NCBI RefSeq assembly: GCF_000973725.1
Contig: NZ_CP009621.1
Span: 5,077,001-5,141,000, forward strand
Length of the DNA: 64,000 nt
Reading direction: 5' to 3'
Origin: Pontibacter korlensis
GTDB lineage: Bacteria; Bacteroidota; Bacteroidia; Cytophagales; Hymenobacteraceae
Shown here: piece after piece, positions 15,822-25,306 of the stretch
Layout: each line of letters starts with the position of its first letter
Position numbering within the stretch: the stretch's first letter is position 1
The notes under the pieces: generated by a model
What the model saw: the letters and a program-made list of their open reading frames with translations, nothing else
What the model was told of the DNA's origin: nothing
Database searches by the model: none
Position numbers and translations under genes: made by a program

Positions 15822-16009
15822 CGGTGGGAATGTCAAAAACCTTATACACCACAGCCGAGATAAACTTGTAACAACAGTTAAAATAACTTCCAACAAGTAA
15901 AGGCAAGTCATTTTTAATCTTTTGTTCTCTTTAGGCTCATATTGGGATAACATCAAGGGCTTTACTTTGAGGAGTTAGTGATAGTATCCTTATTTATCCC
16001 CACTACAGC

Positions 16010-16552
16010 GTGACGCATAACAGGAGCCTTGGTAAGATTGAAGAAATTTATTCCCAATACTGGCGTGAGCTTTATGTTGCGGCCTTCCGACGTTTAAGGT
16101 CGGAGGAAGAAGTAGAAGACATTCTCCAGGATATCTTCCTTTCACTTGTACAAAAGCCGGAGGTACTTGATAAAGAAGGATCGGTTAAAGCTTACCTACA
16201 CCAGGCACTCAAGTATAAAATTATCGACTTTTACAGAAAAGATCAGCTGCGCCACTCTTTTGCTTTAGAAGAGCTACAGGCTACAAAGCATGCTGGAACT
16301 ACAAGTGATGAGCTCCTTTTAGCCGAAGAACTGGAGCTGTGCGTGCAGGAAGAGGTAAGCAGAATGCCTGAAAAGATGCAGCAAGTATACTTGCTCAGCA
16401 GAAAGGAATCTATGAGCATAGAGCAGATTGCAGAGCAGCTTGGCATCTCAAACCAAACCGTCAAAAATCAGATCAGCTCTGCCTTGAGAAGGCTACGCAC
16501 AAGGCTCAGCGACTACACCTCTTTACTACTCCTCTTTTGCTGCTTTAGCTAA
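16010..16552 (+). CDS. ECF-type RNA polymerase sigma-70 factor (Bacteroidota expansion family)
   Basis: 180 residues from a GTG at 16010. Sigma region 2 is EEIYSQYWRELYVAAFRRLR and EEEVEDILQDIFLSL; region 4 is MPEKMQQVYLLSRKESMSIE followed by QIAEQLGISNQTVKNQISSA. In this family the sigma factor is held by a membrane FecR anti-sigma and freed when a TonB-dependent receptor binds its ligand. The next genes are exactly FecR (16680), SusC (17828) and SusD (21332), so it most likely controls this uptake locus. The C-terminus ends in a short hydrophobic tail (LLLLFCCFS). Confidence 0.9.
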   Translation: MTHNRSLGKIEEIYSQYWRELYVAAFRRLRSEEEVEDILQDIFLSLVQKPEVLDKEGSVKAYLHQALKYKIIDFYRKDQLRHSFALEELQATKHAGTTSDELLLAEELELCVQEEVSRMPEKMQQVYLLSRKESMSIEQIAEQLGISNQTVKNQISSALRRLRTRLSDYTSLLLLFCCFS

Positions 16553-16679
16553 CCTAAGGTTAACAAAACACACCCTAAAATTACCACTGCATAATCGGGT
16601 TGTTACTCTTCTGTTAAATCGAAAAAGCACCTAGTACTGCAGTCCCAGTAGTACGAGTATATCCACAAACGCACTACAA

Positions 16680-17657
16680 GTGGATAAGCAAGAACTAAAA
16701 CAGCTACTTCAAAAAGCGGCACAAAACAGACTAAACCCTGCTGAGCAAGAACAGCTGGACCAGTGGTACAACTCCTTTGATGCGCGGGGAAAAAACCGTA
16801 CTGTCTTCAGAGATGAAGCGCATGAGGAGCAAGTCAGGCTAAGACTTTGGAGTAAAATACAAACTCGCTTTCCACAAGAGCAAACAGGAGCCTTTGGCGG
16901 TACGATAATAGACTTGTGGCAGAACTTTAACAGCACCTACAGAAACATTGCTGCCGGCTTATTGCTGCTGATAACGGCAGCTTCGTTTTTTATCTACCTG
17001 ACGAACAACACCCCAACCTACATTTCTCTCAGAGCTCCGGCAGGGAAAATAAAACAGATTACCCTAAGCGATGGCAGCCAGGTGTGGCTAAACGCCAAAA
17101 GTGAGCTCAGATACCCAGAAGAGTTTGAGGGTGACCTGAGAGAAGTATACTTGGAGGGAGAAGCATTCTTTGAAGTTGCACGAGACACAACAAAGCCCTT
17201 CATCATACACGCTGACCACCTGAAAACACAGGTATTGGGCACATCTTTCAACATACGCTCTTATAGAGGCGCAACACAGGCCACTGTATCCGTTAGCAGC
17301 GGCAAAGTAGCTGTAACGGAAGGCAAGGACCAGGTAATGCTAAAAGCTAACCAGGAAGCAAGATACAACAGCCAAACCGCAAAGCTAAGCAAGAACAGCT
17401 TTAACGCTGAAGGAATCAACTGGTGGCAAAAACAGGGCGAGTTTCAGTTTAGAGAGGAGAGTCTGGCGGATATAGCCATTGTTTTGGGTAACAAGTTTGG
17501 AAAGAAAATCACTGTTCAGAACCCTACACTTGCCTCAAAGCACATTACGGCCAGTTTCGATAACAAGGATTCTTTTCAGGATATCACCGACATTCTGAAG
17601 ATGATCACGGGACTTCAGTCTCATGACAAATCTGAAACGGAAGTAGTATGGCACTAA
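16680..17657 (+). CDS. FecR-family anti-sigma factor
   Basis: 325 residues from a GTG at 16680. A cytoplasmic N-terminus (about 1-85) is followed by one membrane helix (AAGLLLLITAASFFIYL, about 90-108). Outside it lies the FecR domain (LRAPAGKIKQITLSDGSQVW, LNAKSELRYP, VYLEGEAFFEVARD, LGTSFNIRSY) and a C-terminal DUF4974 domain (EFQFREESLADIAIVLGNKF). It should hold the ECF sigma factor encoded just before it and receive the signal from the N-terminal STN domain of the SusC-like receptor encoded just after it. Confidence 0.93.
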   Translation: MDKQELKQLLQKAAQNRLNPAEQEQLDQWYNSFDARGKNRTVFRDEAHEEQVRLRLWSKIQTRFPQEQTGAFGGTIIDLWQNFNSTYRNIAAGLLLLITAASFFIYLTNNTPTYISLRAPAGKIKQITLSDGSQVWLNAKSELRYPEEFEGDLREVYLEGEAFFEVARDTTKPFIIHADHLKTQVLGTSFNIRSYRGATQATVSVSSGKVAVTEGKDQVMLKANQEARYNSQTAKLSKNSFNAEGINWWQKQGEFQFREESLADIAIVLGNKFGKKITVQNPTLASKHITASFDNKDSFQDITDILKMITGLQSHDKSETEVVWH

Positions 17658-17729
17658 TCTATACCATTGATAAACAACAAAAGAAATAAACGCCTATGGT
17701 ACAACCAACTCAACAATCATGATACTAAG

Positions 17730-17784
17730 GAGCCACCGCTGTTGGCGCAGCGATGGCTCTGGAACGGCAACGGGCAAGTTGCCG
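17730..17784 (+). promoter_or_regulatory. Two tandem hairpins in the susC leader
   Basis: Hairpin 1: 17730-17741 with 17748-17759, 12 positions with one mismatch, loop TTGGCG. Hairpin 2: CGGCAAC (17765-17771) with GTTGCCG (17778-17784), loop GGGCAA. They lie between fecR and the ATG of susC at 17828. No T-run follows, so they are not simple terminators; they may stabilise or control the susCD message. Confidence 0.55.
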
Positions 17785-17827
17785 CGGTCATAAATAGCTA
17801 TTGAACTATTCACTACACACTAAAATT

Positions 17828-20800
17828 ATGGTTAATTTTTCTACCCAACTGCCTAAAGCTCCTCAAAAAGCAAAAAAAGTGCTGGCAGTACTGCTGTTAG
17901 CCTCCTGCCTGCATACTCAGGCAGCTACCACCAGTTTTGCGCAAAACCTCAACGACAAAACGATAACAGTTAACTTCAACCATGTTTCGCTTAAAGATGC
18001 ACTTAGCGAAGTTGAGAAGAAAAGTGGCTTTCGCTTCATCTACGAAAGCAGTCTTTTAGATTCCTACAAAGATGTTAGTCTTCAGGTTTCCGAGGCCTCA
18101 GTTGCCAAAGTATTGGAGCAACTGCTCTCTACCACATCTGTGACTTATCAGGAGCAGGGTGAAAAGATAATCATCACAAGAAAAGACAAAGCTGAGTCTA
18201 GACCTAGTTCGCAACAGGGTGATATTTTCCTAATTAAAGGGAAAGTAGTTGACGCTGCCAATCCTCTGCCAGGTGTCTCTGTAGTAGTGAAAGGCACTTC
18301 TAACGGTACAGTGACCTCAGTGGATGGAAGCTTTGAGATCAGGGTGCGCCCTAACGATGTGCTGGTCTTTTCCATGATTGGTTTTCAGCCTGTAGAGCAC
18401 AAAGTGTCTCAGCAGGATCAGAACATAAACATCACTCTAAAAGAGAACCTGCAAAGCCTGGGCGAAGTGGTGGTAGTTGGCTACGGAACACAGAAGAAGG
18501 AAAATGTAACAGGTGCTGTAGAAATGATTACGGCTGAAGCATTGGACAGCCGCCCCATTACCAGTTTAGAATCTGGCTTACAAGGATTGCTTCCAGGTTT
18601 AACAGCCATCAGCAACACCGGATTTCCTGGTGCCTCTGGTGCTACCTTACGTGTGCGTGGTACTGGCACTTTGAACAACTCAGAGCCGTTTGTTTTAGTG
18701 GACGGAATGCCCGGAATAGACATCAGCTCCCTTAACCCTGATGATGTTGAAAGTATATCTGTACTGAAAGATGCTGCCTCGGCTTCTATTTACGGTTCTC
18801 GTGCCGCCAATGGCGTTATACTTATCACCACAAAAAAAGGCCAGGCTAACCAGAAGCCAACAGTTGGCTACAACGGCTACTACGGCCTTCAGACTCCAAC
18901 CGCTCTGCCTAAAATGCTGGGTTCAGTAGAGTACATGGAAATGCTGAACGAGTCTCAGCGCAACGTTGACCACCCGCTCACTTTTACAGACGAGCAAATC
19001 CAGATTGCACGAGAAGGCTCTGACCCTGATTACTACGCCAACACGAACTGGTCTGATGCCTTGCTAAAGGACTACGCGCCTCAGCAGAGCCACAACGTAA
19101 GTATAAACGGCGGCACTCCGGATCTTAACTACTATGCCTCGTACGGTAGGTTAAATCAGGAGGGCCTGGTAGTTGGCGATCAGTACAAAGCCACCAGAAA
19201 CAATATGAAGCTGCGCCTGGGTGCAAACAAATTGTTCGACCTGTTGGACCTGGATGCCAACCTGAGCTACGTAGACCGCGAGCAAAACCAGCCAGCAGGC
19301 GGTACGGACTACAACTCCGGCCCAATTTACCAGACCTTTACTATGTCGCCACTTACGCCAGTAAGGTTCCAGAATGGCGAGTGGGGCTACGGCGGTGGCT
19401 CCAGTAACCCTGTGGCAGTTGCCACGGATGGGGGCTACAACAACTTCAAATCGCAGGAGTTTTATGGGAATTTGGCAGGTACAGTACACATTCTGAAGAA
19501 CCTGAGTCTGAGAGCGCAGTATGGGGTAAACATCTTTAACCAGCTACGCTCCACCTTCAGCCGCAAAATAGACTACCTCTATCCTGAAACAGGAGACTTC
19601 TGGTACTCTAATATGACAGCAAACCAGCTGGCTAACCGCGACTATACCAGTAGGTTGGAGAACCTGTCAGGCCAACTGAACTATAACGTTGATTTAAGCA
19701 ATCACCATCTAAGCGCGCTACTAGGATATCAGCAGGAAGAATATAAGTATGAAGCATGGTTTGCCTCCAAAATGGGCTTTGTGAGTGACGACGTGCCTGT
19801 GTTTAACCTGGGCAGCGACAATCCGATTGCCACCGGTGATGCCTACCAGTATGCCTTACGCTCATACTTTGGAAGAATAAACTACAACTACAAAGAAAAG
19901 TACCTGGCAGAGTTCAACCTCCGTTACGATGGCTCCTCCCGCTATGCTCCTGAATACCGCTATGGCGCCTTCCCTTCAGCATCTGTTGGCTGGCGCTTTA
20001 CCGAAGAGAACTTTATTCAACAGCTAAGCGGCTTATCCTGGTTAACCGAAGGTAAAGTAAGAGCATCATATGGCGATTTAGGTGGCCAGTATGGTGCTAA
20101 CGGTCCGGCTTACTCAGAGTGGTATCCATACATACCTGTTATGAACTCAATAGGCACCATGCCTATTGGTAATAAACAAACGCTAGGTTTAGCACAAACC
20201 ATACTTTCGAACGCCATTCTGCAGTGGGAAAAGGCCAATATGCTAAACGTGGGAGTGGACCTGGGTATGTTCCGAAACCGCATGACATTTTCAGCAGACT
20301 GGTTTGAGAAGCAGACCAAGGATATTCAGCTAAAAGTGCCGCAGCCATCTGTTATTGGCTTAACAGTTCCTGACCAGAACGCCGGTAGCGTATCAAACAA
20401 AGGCTGGGAAGTAAGCCTGGGCTGGAGAGATCAAATCAGCGACTTTACTTATGGCTTCAACGCGCAACTATCGGATGTAAAGAACAATGTCGAGAACTTA
20501 GGCGGTGCACCACCAGAAATAGGCGACAGAATCCGTCAGGTTGGCTTCCCGATCGATGCTTTCTATGGTTATCAGACAGACGGACTGGCACAGGAAAGTG
20601 ATTTTTCACTAGACCCTGCCACTGGCAAGCTAAGCCCTAACTTCCCGACTTTTGATGCAGACAAAGGCAAAGTTGGTCCTGGTGATGTAAAGTACAGAGA
20701 TATCAGTGGCCCGGAAGGAGTTCCTGACGGTATCATATCGGCAGATTATGACCGCACAGTGATAGGAGATGCTTTCCCACGCTACACTTACTCCTTCAGA

Positions 20801-21253
20801 GGTGATTTCGGATACAAAGGTTTCGACTTCTCCTTCTTTATCCAGGGTGTAGGCAAAGGCAATGGTTATGTATCTGGTGTTGGCATGCATCCTTTTTATG
20901 CAAACGGAGCCTTCCCGCATGAGGTGCACCGCGACAGATGGACACCTGAAAACACGGATGCCTGGTACCCTCGCTTTACATATTCCGACTCCCGAAACCT
21001 GCGCGTGTCAGACTATTGGCTTCAGGATGCTTCCTACCTGCGCCTGAAAAACGTGCAGCTTGGCTATACTATTCCAAAGCAACTGACAAATAAGCTACGA
21101 ATAGATAACCTCAGGGTATATGTATCGGCAGACAACCTGCTTACCAAGACTGACTTCTTCTACGCCTTCGACCCTGAAGTGGCAACTACCAACGGCGGTA
21201 CTTACCCACAGGTTAAAACATTCATTTTTGGTCTGAACCTAAGATTTAAATAA
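17828..21253 (+). CDS. SusC/RagA-family TonB-linked outer-membrane transporter with STN signalling domain
   Basis: 1141 residues from the ATG at 17828 (the frame opens nine codons earlier at a TTG). A signal peptide (about 1-38) is followed by an STN domain (ITVNFNHVSLKDALSEVEKK, about 45-95), a carboxypeptidase-D-regulatory-like domain (GKVVDAANPLPGVSVVVKGT), the SusC linker LGEVVVVGYGTQKKENVTGA, the plug (VDGMPGIDISSLNPDDVESI, SVLKDAASASIYGSRAANGV) and a 22-strand barrel. The STN domain signals to FecR. With SusD it forms a lidded importer for glycans or other oligomers. The substrate is not given by any nearby glycosidase. Confidence 0.96.
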   Translation: MVNFSTQLPKAPQKAKKVLAVLLLASCLHTQAATTSFAQNLNDKTITVNFNHVSLKDALSEVEKKSGFRFIYESSLLDSYKDVSLQVSEASVAKVLEQLLSTTSVTYQEQGEKIIITRKDKAESRPSSQQGDIFLIKGKVVDAANPLPGVSVVVKGTSNGTVTSVDGSFEIRVRPNDVLVFSMIGFQPVEHKVSQQDQNINITLKENLQSLGEVVVVGYGTQKKENVTGAVEMITAEALDSRPITSLESGLQGLLPGLTAISNTGFPGASGATLRVRGTGTLNNSEPFVLVDGMPGIDISSLNPDDVESISVLKDAASASIYGSRAANGVILITTKKGQANQKPTVGYNGYYGLQTPTALPKMLGSVEYMEMLNESQRNVDHPLTFTDEQIQIAREGSDPDYYANTNWSDALLKDYAPQQSHNVSINGGTPDLNYYASYGRLNQEGLVVGDQYKATRNNMKLRLGANKLFDLLDLDANLSYVDREQNQPAGGTDYNSGPIYQTFTMSPLTPVRFQNGEWGYGGGSSNPVAVATDGGYNNFKSQEFYGNLAGTVHILKNLSLRAQYGVNIFNQLRSTFSRKIDYLYPETGDFWYSNMTANQLANRDYTSRLENLSGQLNYNVDLSNHHLSALLGYQQEEYKYEAWFASKMGFVSDDVPVFNLGSDNPIATGDAYQYALRSYFGRINYNYKEKYLAEFNLRYDGSSRYAPEYRYGAFPSASVGWRFTEENFIQQLSGLSWLTEGKVRASYGDLGGQYGANGPAYSEWYPYIPVMNSIGTMPIGNKQTLGLAQTILSNAILQWEKANMLNVGVDLGMFRNRMTFSADWFEKQTKDIQLKVPQPSVIGLTVPDQNAGSVSNKGWEVSLGWRDQISDFTYGFNAQLSDVKNNVENLGGAPPEIGDRIRQVGFPIDAFYGYQTDGLAQESDFSLDPATGKLSPNFPTFDADKGKVGPGDVKYRDISGPEGVPDGIISADYDRTVIGDAFPRYTYSFRGDFGYKGFDFSFFIQGVGKGNGYVSGVGMHPFYANGAFPHEVHRDRWTPENTDAWYPRFTYSDSRNLRVSDYWLQDASYLRLKNVQLGYTIPKQLTNKLRIDNLRVYVSADNLLTKTDFFYAFDPEVATTNGGTYPQVKTFIFGLNLRFK

Positions 21254-21331
21254 CAGCAGTAGCGAGAGGCATACAGGCTGCAGGAACAAACCGGCCATAC
21301 TTGCCTTCCTTACTGAAAAACATAAGACATC

Positions 21332-23047
21332 ATGAGAAGAGCACATACTTCTACACCAAAATTACATACTTTCATGCGCAAGGCTGGTTTCAGGATCGCC
21401 ACGCTTTCCATGCCTGTTTTAATGCTTGCCTCACTGAGTGGCTGCGAGGATGACTTCCTGGAGCGCATGCCTTTGGACACTATCTCTGACGTAAGCTTCT
21501 GGAAAACGCAGGAACAGTTAGAGCTAGCTGTAAACGGATGCTACGCCGGCCTTAAAGGCAAGAACTTCCACGATATGGAAAACCTGGCTGACAATACTAT
21601 CTATCCCCCACGATCAGACTACCAAGCAATTTCCAGCGGTAACTTCGACTTTACAGTGGGTACAGTTAACACCGAGTGGACCACCCAGTACGAAGGCATC
21701 AGACGCTGCAACCACTTTCTGGAAAACTTTAAGAAAGCACAGGGTATCAGCCAGGAGAAACTAAACCAGTACGAAGGCGAGGTGCGTTTTATGCGTGCTT
21801 TCCACTACAGCTACCTGTCTTTCTTCTTTGGAGATGTGCAGTTAGTTACAAATACCCTGAATATCGGAGACGCAGAGATTTCTGGTAAGCGAGCACCACG
21901 CGAAGAAGTGGTTGACTTCATCTTAAATGAACTGGAAGAAGCTGCTAAGCTACTGCCAACCAGTTATGGTAGCAATGACCTTGGAAGAATCACCAAAGGA
22001 GCTGCCCTAGGCTGGAAAGCCAGAGTTGCCTTGTTCTACGGGCGCTACGATGTGGCAGAGGTTGCAGCAAAAGCAGTAATGGACCTTGGTATTTACCAAC
22101 TGTACTCAAATGGTGATCCAGCTACAAGCTACCAGGAACTGTTTACAGACAAGGGGAAACTGGCAGCTGGCAAGAACAAAGAGACTATCCTGGCCCGCCT
22201 GTACTTGCAGGATGTCACCATGCATAACATGAGCCGTGAAGTGCAGGTGCCAGACCAAACCTCACGCTTCAGCCCAACACAATCTTTGGTTGACGCCTAC
22301 CTCAGCAGCGATGGTTTGCCAATAGAGCAATCGCCGTTGTACAGCGAGGATTCCTACGAAGCAATTTTCCAGAACAGGGACCCACGCATGACCCAAACTA
22401 TCCTGGCTCCGGGAGCTGAATGGGGAGGAAAAGACGATGGAGACAAAGATAACCAGCCTAACAGCACCTTCAGCCTGCCAAAGTTCAATGCAGACAAGAA
22501 AGGCTGTGTAACAGGCACAGGTTATTACTTTACAAAGTATGTTGACCTTGCCGCTGTAGGCACTTATAACAAAGATGATAACGACATCCACCTGCTCCGC
22601 TATGCTGAGGTACTACTTACTTATGCGGAGGCCCGTTTAGAGCAGGGCAAGCTGACCCAGCAAGATCTTGACATGACCGTGAACATGTTGCGAGATCGTG
22701 TAGGAATGGTTCACATGGACCTGGGTACGCTTGCAGCAAATGGGCTGGATGTGCGTACCGAACTCCGTAGAGAGCGACGTGTAGAACTGGCAAGAGAAGG
22801 CCAGCGCTACTTTGATATACTTCGCTGGAACCAGGGCCACCTGCTGGCTCAGGATGTAAAAGGCGTGAAAAAAAGCCTTATCCCAGACTATAACCAGGCA
22901 TACGTAGCCAGTATCCCTACAGACGAGGAAGGACACCTGATCATCAACACAGGCAGAAGGTTTGACGAAGGCAGAAACTACCTATGGCCAATTCCGCTGG
23001 AGCAACTGCAGCGCAATCCTAATCTCGGGCAAAACTCAGGCTGGTAA
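21332..23047 (+). CDS. SusD/RagB-family nutrient-binding outer-membrane lipoprotein
   Basis: 571 residues. A lipoprotein signal (ATLSMPVLMLASLSGCEDDF) has its Cys at 38; an alternative start at 21374 gives a more usual signal length. The SusD N-terminal fold is visible (PLDTISDVSFWKTQEQLELA, VNGCYAGL) and the C-terminal RagB block is typical (HLLRYAEVLLTYAEARLEQG, RRERRVELAREGQRYFDILR, and the end YLWPIPLEQLQRNPNLGQN). It is the substrate-binding lid of the SusC-like transporter encoded before it. Confidence 0.95.
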   Translation: MRRAHTSTPKLHTFMRKAGFRIATLSMPVLMLASLSGCEDDFLERMPLDTISDVSFWKTQEQLELAVNGCYAGLKGKNFHDMENLADNTIYPPRSDYQAISSGNFDFTVGTVNTEWTTQYEGIRRCNHFLENFKKAQGISQEKLNQYEGEVRFMRAFHYSYLSFFFGDVQLVTNTLNIGDAEISGKRAPREEVVDFILNELEEAAKLLPTSYGSNDLGRITKGAALGWKARVALFYGRYDVAEVAAKAVMDLGIYQLYSNGDPATSYQELFTDKGKLAAGKNKETILARLYLQDVTMHNMSREVQVPDQTSRFSPTQSLVDAYLSSDGLPIEQSPLYSEDSYEAIFQNRDPRMTQTILAPGAEWGGKDDGDKDNQPNSTFSLPKFNADKKGCVTGTGYYFTKYVDLAAVGTYNKDDNDIHLLRYAEVLLTYAEARLEQGKLTQQDLDMTVNMLRDRVGMVHMDLGTLAANGLDVRTELRRERRVELAREGQRYFDILRWNQGHLLAQDVKGVKKSLIPDYNQAYVASIPTDEEGHLIINTGRRFDEGRNYLWPIPLEQLQRNPNLGQNSGW

Positions 23048-23048
23048 G

Positions 23049-23891
23049 ATGACAATCAAGAACGTTCTATTTACAATTATGGCAGGGGCTACCATATGGG
23101 TGGCCTCCTGCTCTAACACCTCCAAAGCAAACGACCCTGCACCTGCAACAGACACCGGTGACGTGACAGCCAATCAGCACACACTACGGGTAATGTCTTA
23201 TAACGTGCACCACTGCAACCCACCTTCACGACCGGACTTTATCGACATCGATGCCATTGTGAAGACTATAAAAGATCAAAACCCGGACCTGGTGGCGCTA
23301 CAGGAAATAGATGTGCATACGCAGCGTTCAGGCCCCTACAATCAGGCAGAGGAAATTGCAAAGAAATTAAATATGCACTACTTCTTCGGTAAAGCCATAG
23401 ATTATGATGGAGGAGCCTACGGTGTAGCTATACTATCCAAGTATCCTTTGGCAGACACTGTAGTAAACAAGTTGCCAACAATGGCTGAGACAAACGGGGA
23501 GCCAAGGGTATTAGCCACTGCTAGAGTTACCCTACCCGATGGCACGAGCATCCGGTTTGGCAGCACGCACCTTGATGCGCAGAGAGCCTCTGTGAACAGA
23601 GAGATGCAGGCAGCCAAAATTCTTGAAATTGCTTCTGCTGAGAAACTGCCGTTTGTGATAGCCGGTGACTTTAATGCGACACCAGGCACAGAAACCATCA
23701 CCTTACTGGACTCACACTTTAAGCGTAGTTGCGAGCCGTGCAGCCCTACCATTCCGGTTAATAACCCAACCAAAGCAATCGATTTTATATCCTACGCTCC
23801 TGCCAACAGGTTCAGAGTAGACCAGCAGCAGGTGATAGCAGAAAGATATGCCTCTGACCATTTGCCTATAGTGGCCGTCCTGAAATATTAA
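23049..23891 (+). CDS. Secreted endonuclease/exonuclease/phosphatase-family hydrolase (lipoprotein)
   Basis: 280 residues from the ATG at 23049, which starts one base after the susD stop; the frame stays open further upstream but overlaps susD. The N-terminus looks like a lipoprotein signal (IMAGATIWVASCSN). EEP-fold motifs are complete: LRVMSYNVHHC, DLVALQEID, GVAILSKYPL, VIAGDFNATPGTE and the terminal SDHLPIV. Such enzymes are Mg2+-dependent phosphodiesterases or phosphatases acting on nucleic acid, sphingomyelin or inositol phosphates. Placement behind susCD suggests it cleaves the imported ligand at the cell surface. Confidence 0.88.
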   Translation: MTIKNVLFTIMAGATIWVASCSNTSKANDPAPATDTGDVTANQHTLRVMSYNVHHCNPPSRPDFIDIDAIVKTIKDQNPDLVALQEIDVHTQRSGPYNQAEEIAKKLNMHYFFGKAIDYDGGAYGVAILSKYPLADTVVNKLPTMAETNGEPRVLATARVTLPDGTSIRFGSTHLDAQRASVNREMQAAKILEIASAEKLPFVIAGDFNATPGTETITLLDSHFKRSCEPCSPTIPVNNPTKAIDFISYAPANRFRVDQQQVIAERYASDHLPIVAVLKY

Positions 23892-23911
23892 ATCCCTAGT
23901 ACCTCCTATCC

Positions 23912-25306
23912 ATGAACAGAAGAAACCTTCTCAAATCCTTAAGCCTTAGCATTGGTGCAACCGTCATCAGCACGGAGTCGCTAGCCCGCCTTTCCGACAG
24001 CACCTATACTTATAAGTTACCAGACAACCCGCTGCACAAGCCTCTAGGCAAGCCTGTCACAGCCATTACACTTGGAGCCGGAAGCCGTGGTACCGTTTAT
24101 GGTAACTTCGCTGCTAAATTCCCTGATCAGCTCAAAATTGTGGGTGTTGCCGAACCTAACCCCTACCGCAACTCCAAGTATAGCGAGAAGCACCAGATAC
24201 CCAAAAAGCATAGGTTCGATACTTGGGAGCAGGTGTTCAAGCGACCTAAGTTTGCAGATGCCATCATCATCTCAACGCCAGACGCACTGCACTATACCCC
24301 TTGCATGAAAGCCCTTGAGATGGGCTACGATGTGCTCCTGGAAAAACCTATAGCCCCGACCGAACAAGAGTGCCGCGATATACTGGAGATGACCAAGAAA
24401 ACTGGTCGTATAGTGGCTGTTTGCCATGTCCTGCGCTATGCGCCATACTTTGTAAAGATGAAAGAACTGATAAGCCAGGGTGCTATCGGAGAGGTAGTAA
24501 GCGTGCAGCACTTTGAGCCGATAGAACACCTGCACATGGCCCATTCTTACGTGCGTGGCAACTGGCACAACTCTAAGGAAACTACTCCAATTATACTTGC
24601 CAAATCCTGCCACGACCTCGACATTATAAAATGGGTGATAAACAAGCCGAGCCAACGTATAGCAGCTATGGGCGACCTGAAATGGTTCCGGAAAGAGAAT
24701 GCACCGGAAGGCAGCACCGCCCGCTGCACCGATGGCTGTAAAGTAGAACGTGAGTGCCCATACTCTGCCGTGCGGCACTACCACGACGATCGTAAGCGAC
24801 TTTATGTGATGGACCTGCCGGAGGACAAAAGCAAGCACAGCGAAGTAATTATGGATCGCCTGAAAACCACCAACTACGGCCGCTGTGTATACCGTATGGA
24901 AAACGACCAGCCCGACCATTACGTGACCACCATACAATTCGCAGACAACGTAACAGCCAGCTTCTCTATGGAGGCCTTTACCTCTTACCACGGTCGCCGT
25001 ACCCGCATTATGGGCTCTATGGGCGATATGGTAGGCGACATGGATGAGTTGGTGGTAACCGACTTCAGAACCAAAAAAGAGCTAAAGCTGGTGCCAAAGG
25101 CCGAGGATGTAGAGAACTATAAAAACAGCGGGCACGGTGGCGGCGATTGGCTGCTCATGCGCGATTTTGTGCAGGCCGTCGCGCAGCAAGACCCTAGCCT
25201 GCTCACCTCTACTATAGATGAGTCCATCGAATCACATATTATGGGCTTTATGGCCGAAGAAAGCCGTAAGCAAAACAAGATTATGCCTATCAGGATGACA
25301 GTATAA
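23912..25306 (+). CDS. Gfo/Idh/MocA-family oxidoreductase
   Basis: 464 residues starting MNRRNLLKSLSLSIGATVIS, a twin-residue signal-like N-terminus (RR without the full Tat consensus), so it is probably exported. The Rossmann part has AITLGAGSRGTVYGNFAAKF, IISTPDALHYTPCMKAL and the EKPIAPTEQE motif. SCHDLDIIKW supplies the catalytic His/Asp region. A Cys-rich insert (RCTDGCKVERECPYSA) defines a subfamily common in Bacteroidota and Bacilli. It starts 21 bases after the EEP gene and completes the susCD locus, presumably oxidising a sugar or cyclitol. Confidence 0.9.
   Translation: MNRRNLLKSLSLSIGATVISTESLARLSDSTYTYKLPDNPLHKPLGKPVTAITLGAGSRGTVYGNFAAKFPDQLKIVGVAEPNPYRNSKYSEKHQIPKKHRFDTWEQVFKRPKFADAIIISTPDALHYTPCMKALEMGYDVLLEKPIAPTEQECRDILEMTKKTGRIVAVCHVLRYAPYFVKMKELISQGAIGEVVSVQHFEPIEHLHMAHSYVRGNWHNSKETTPIILAKSCHDLDIIKWVINKPSQRIAAMGDLKWFRKENAPEGSTARCTDGCKVERECPYSAVRHYHDDRKRLYVMDLPEDKSKHSEVIMDRLKTTNYGRCVYRMENDQPDHYVTTIQFADNVTASFSMEAFTSYHGRRTRIMGSMGDMVGDMDELVVTDFRTKKELKLVPKAEDVENYKNSGHGGGDWLLMRDFVQAVAQQDPSLLTSTIDESIESHIMGFMAEESRKQNKIMPIRMTV

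Noticed and set aside
23417..23773. 118-codon minus-strand frame inside the EEP hydrolase gene
   Set aside because: Shadow frame of a well-supported coding sequence on the other strand.
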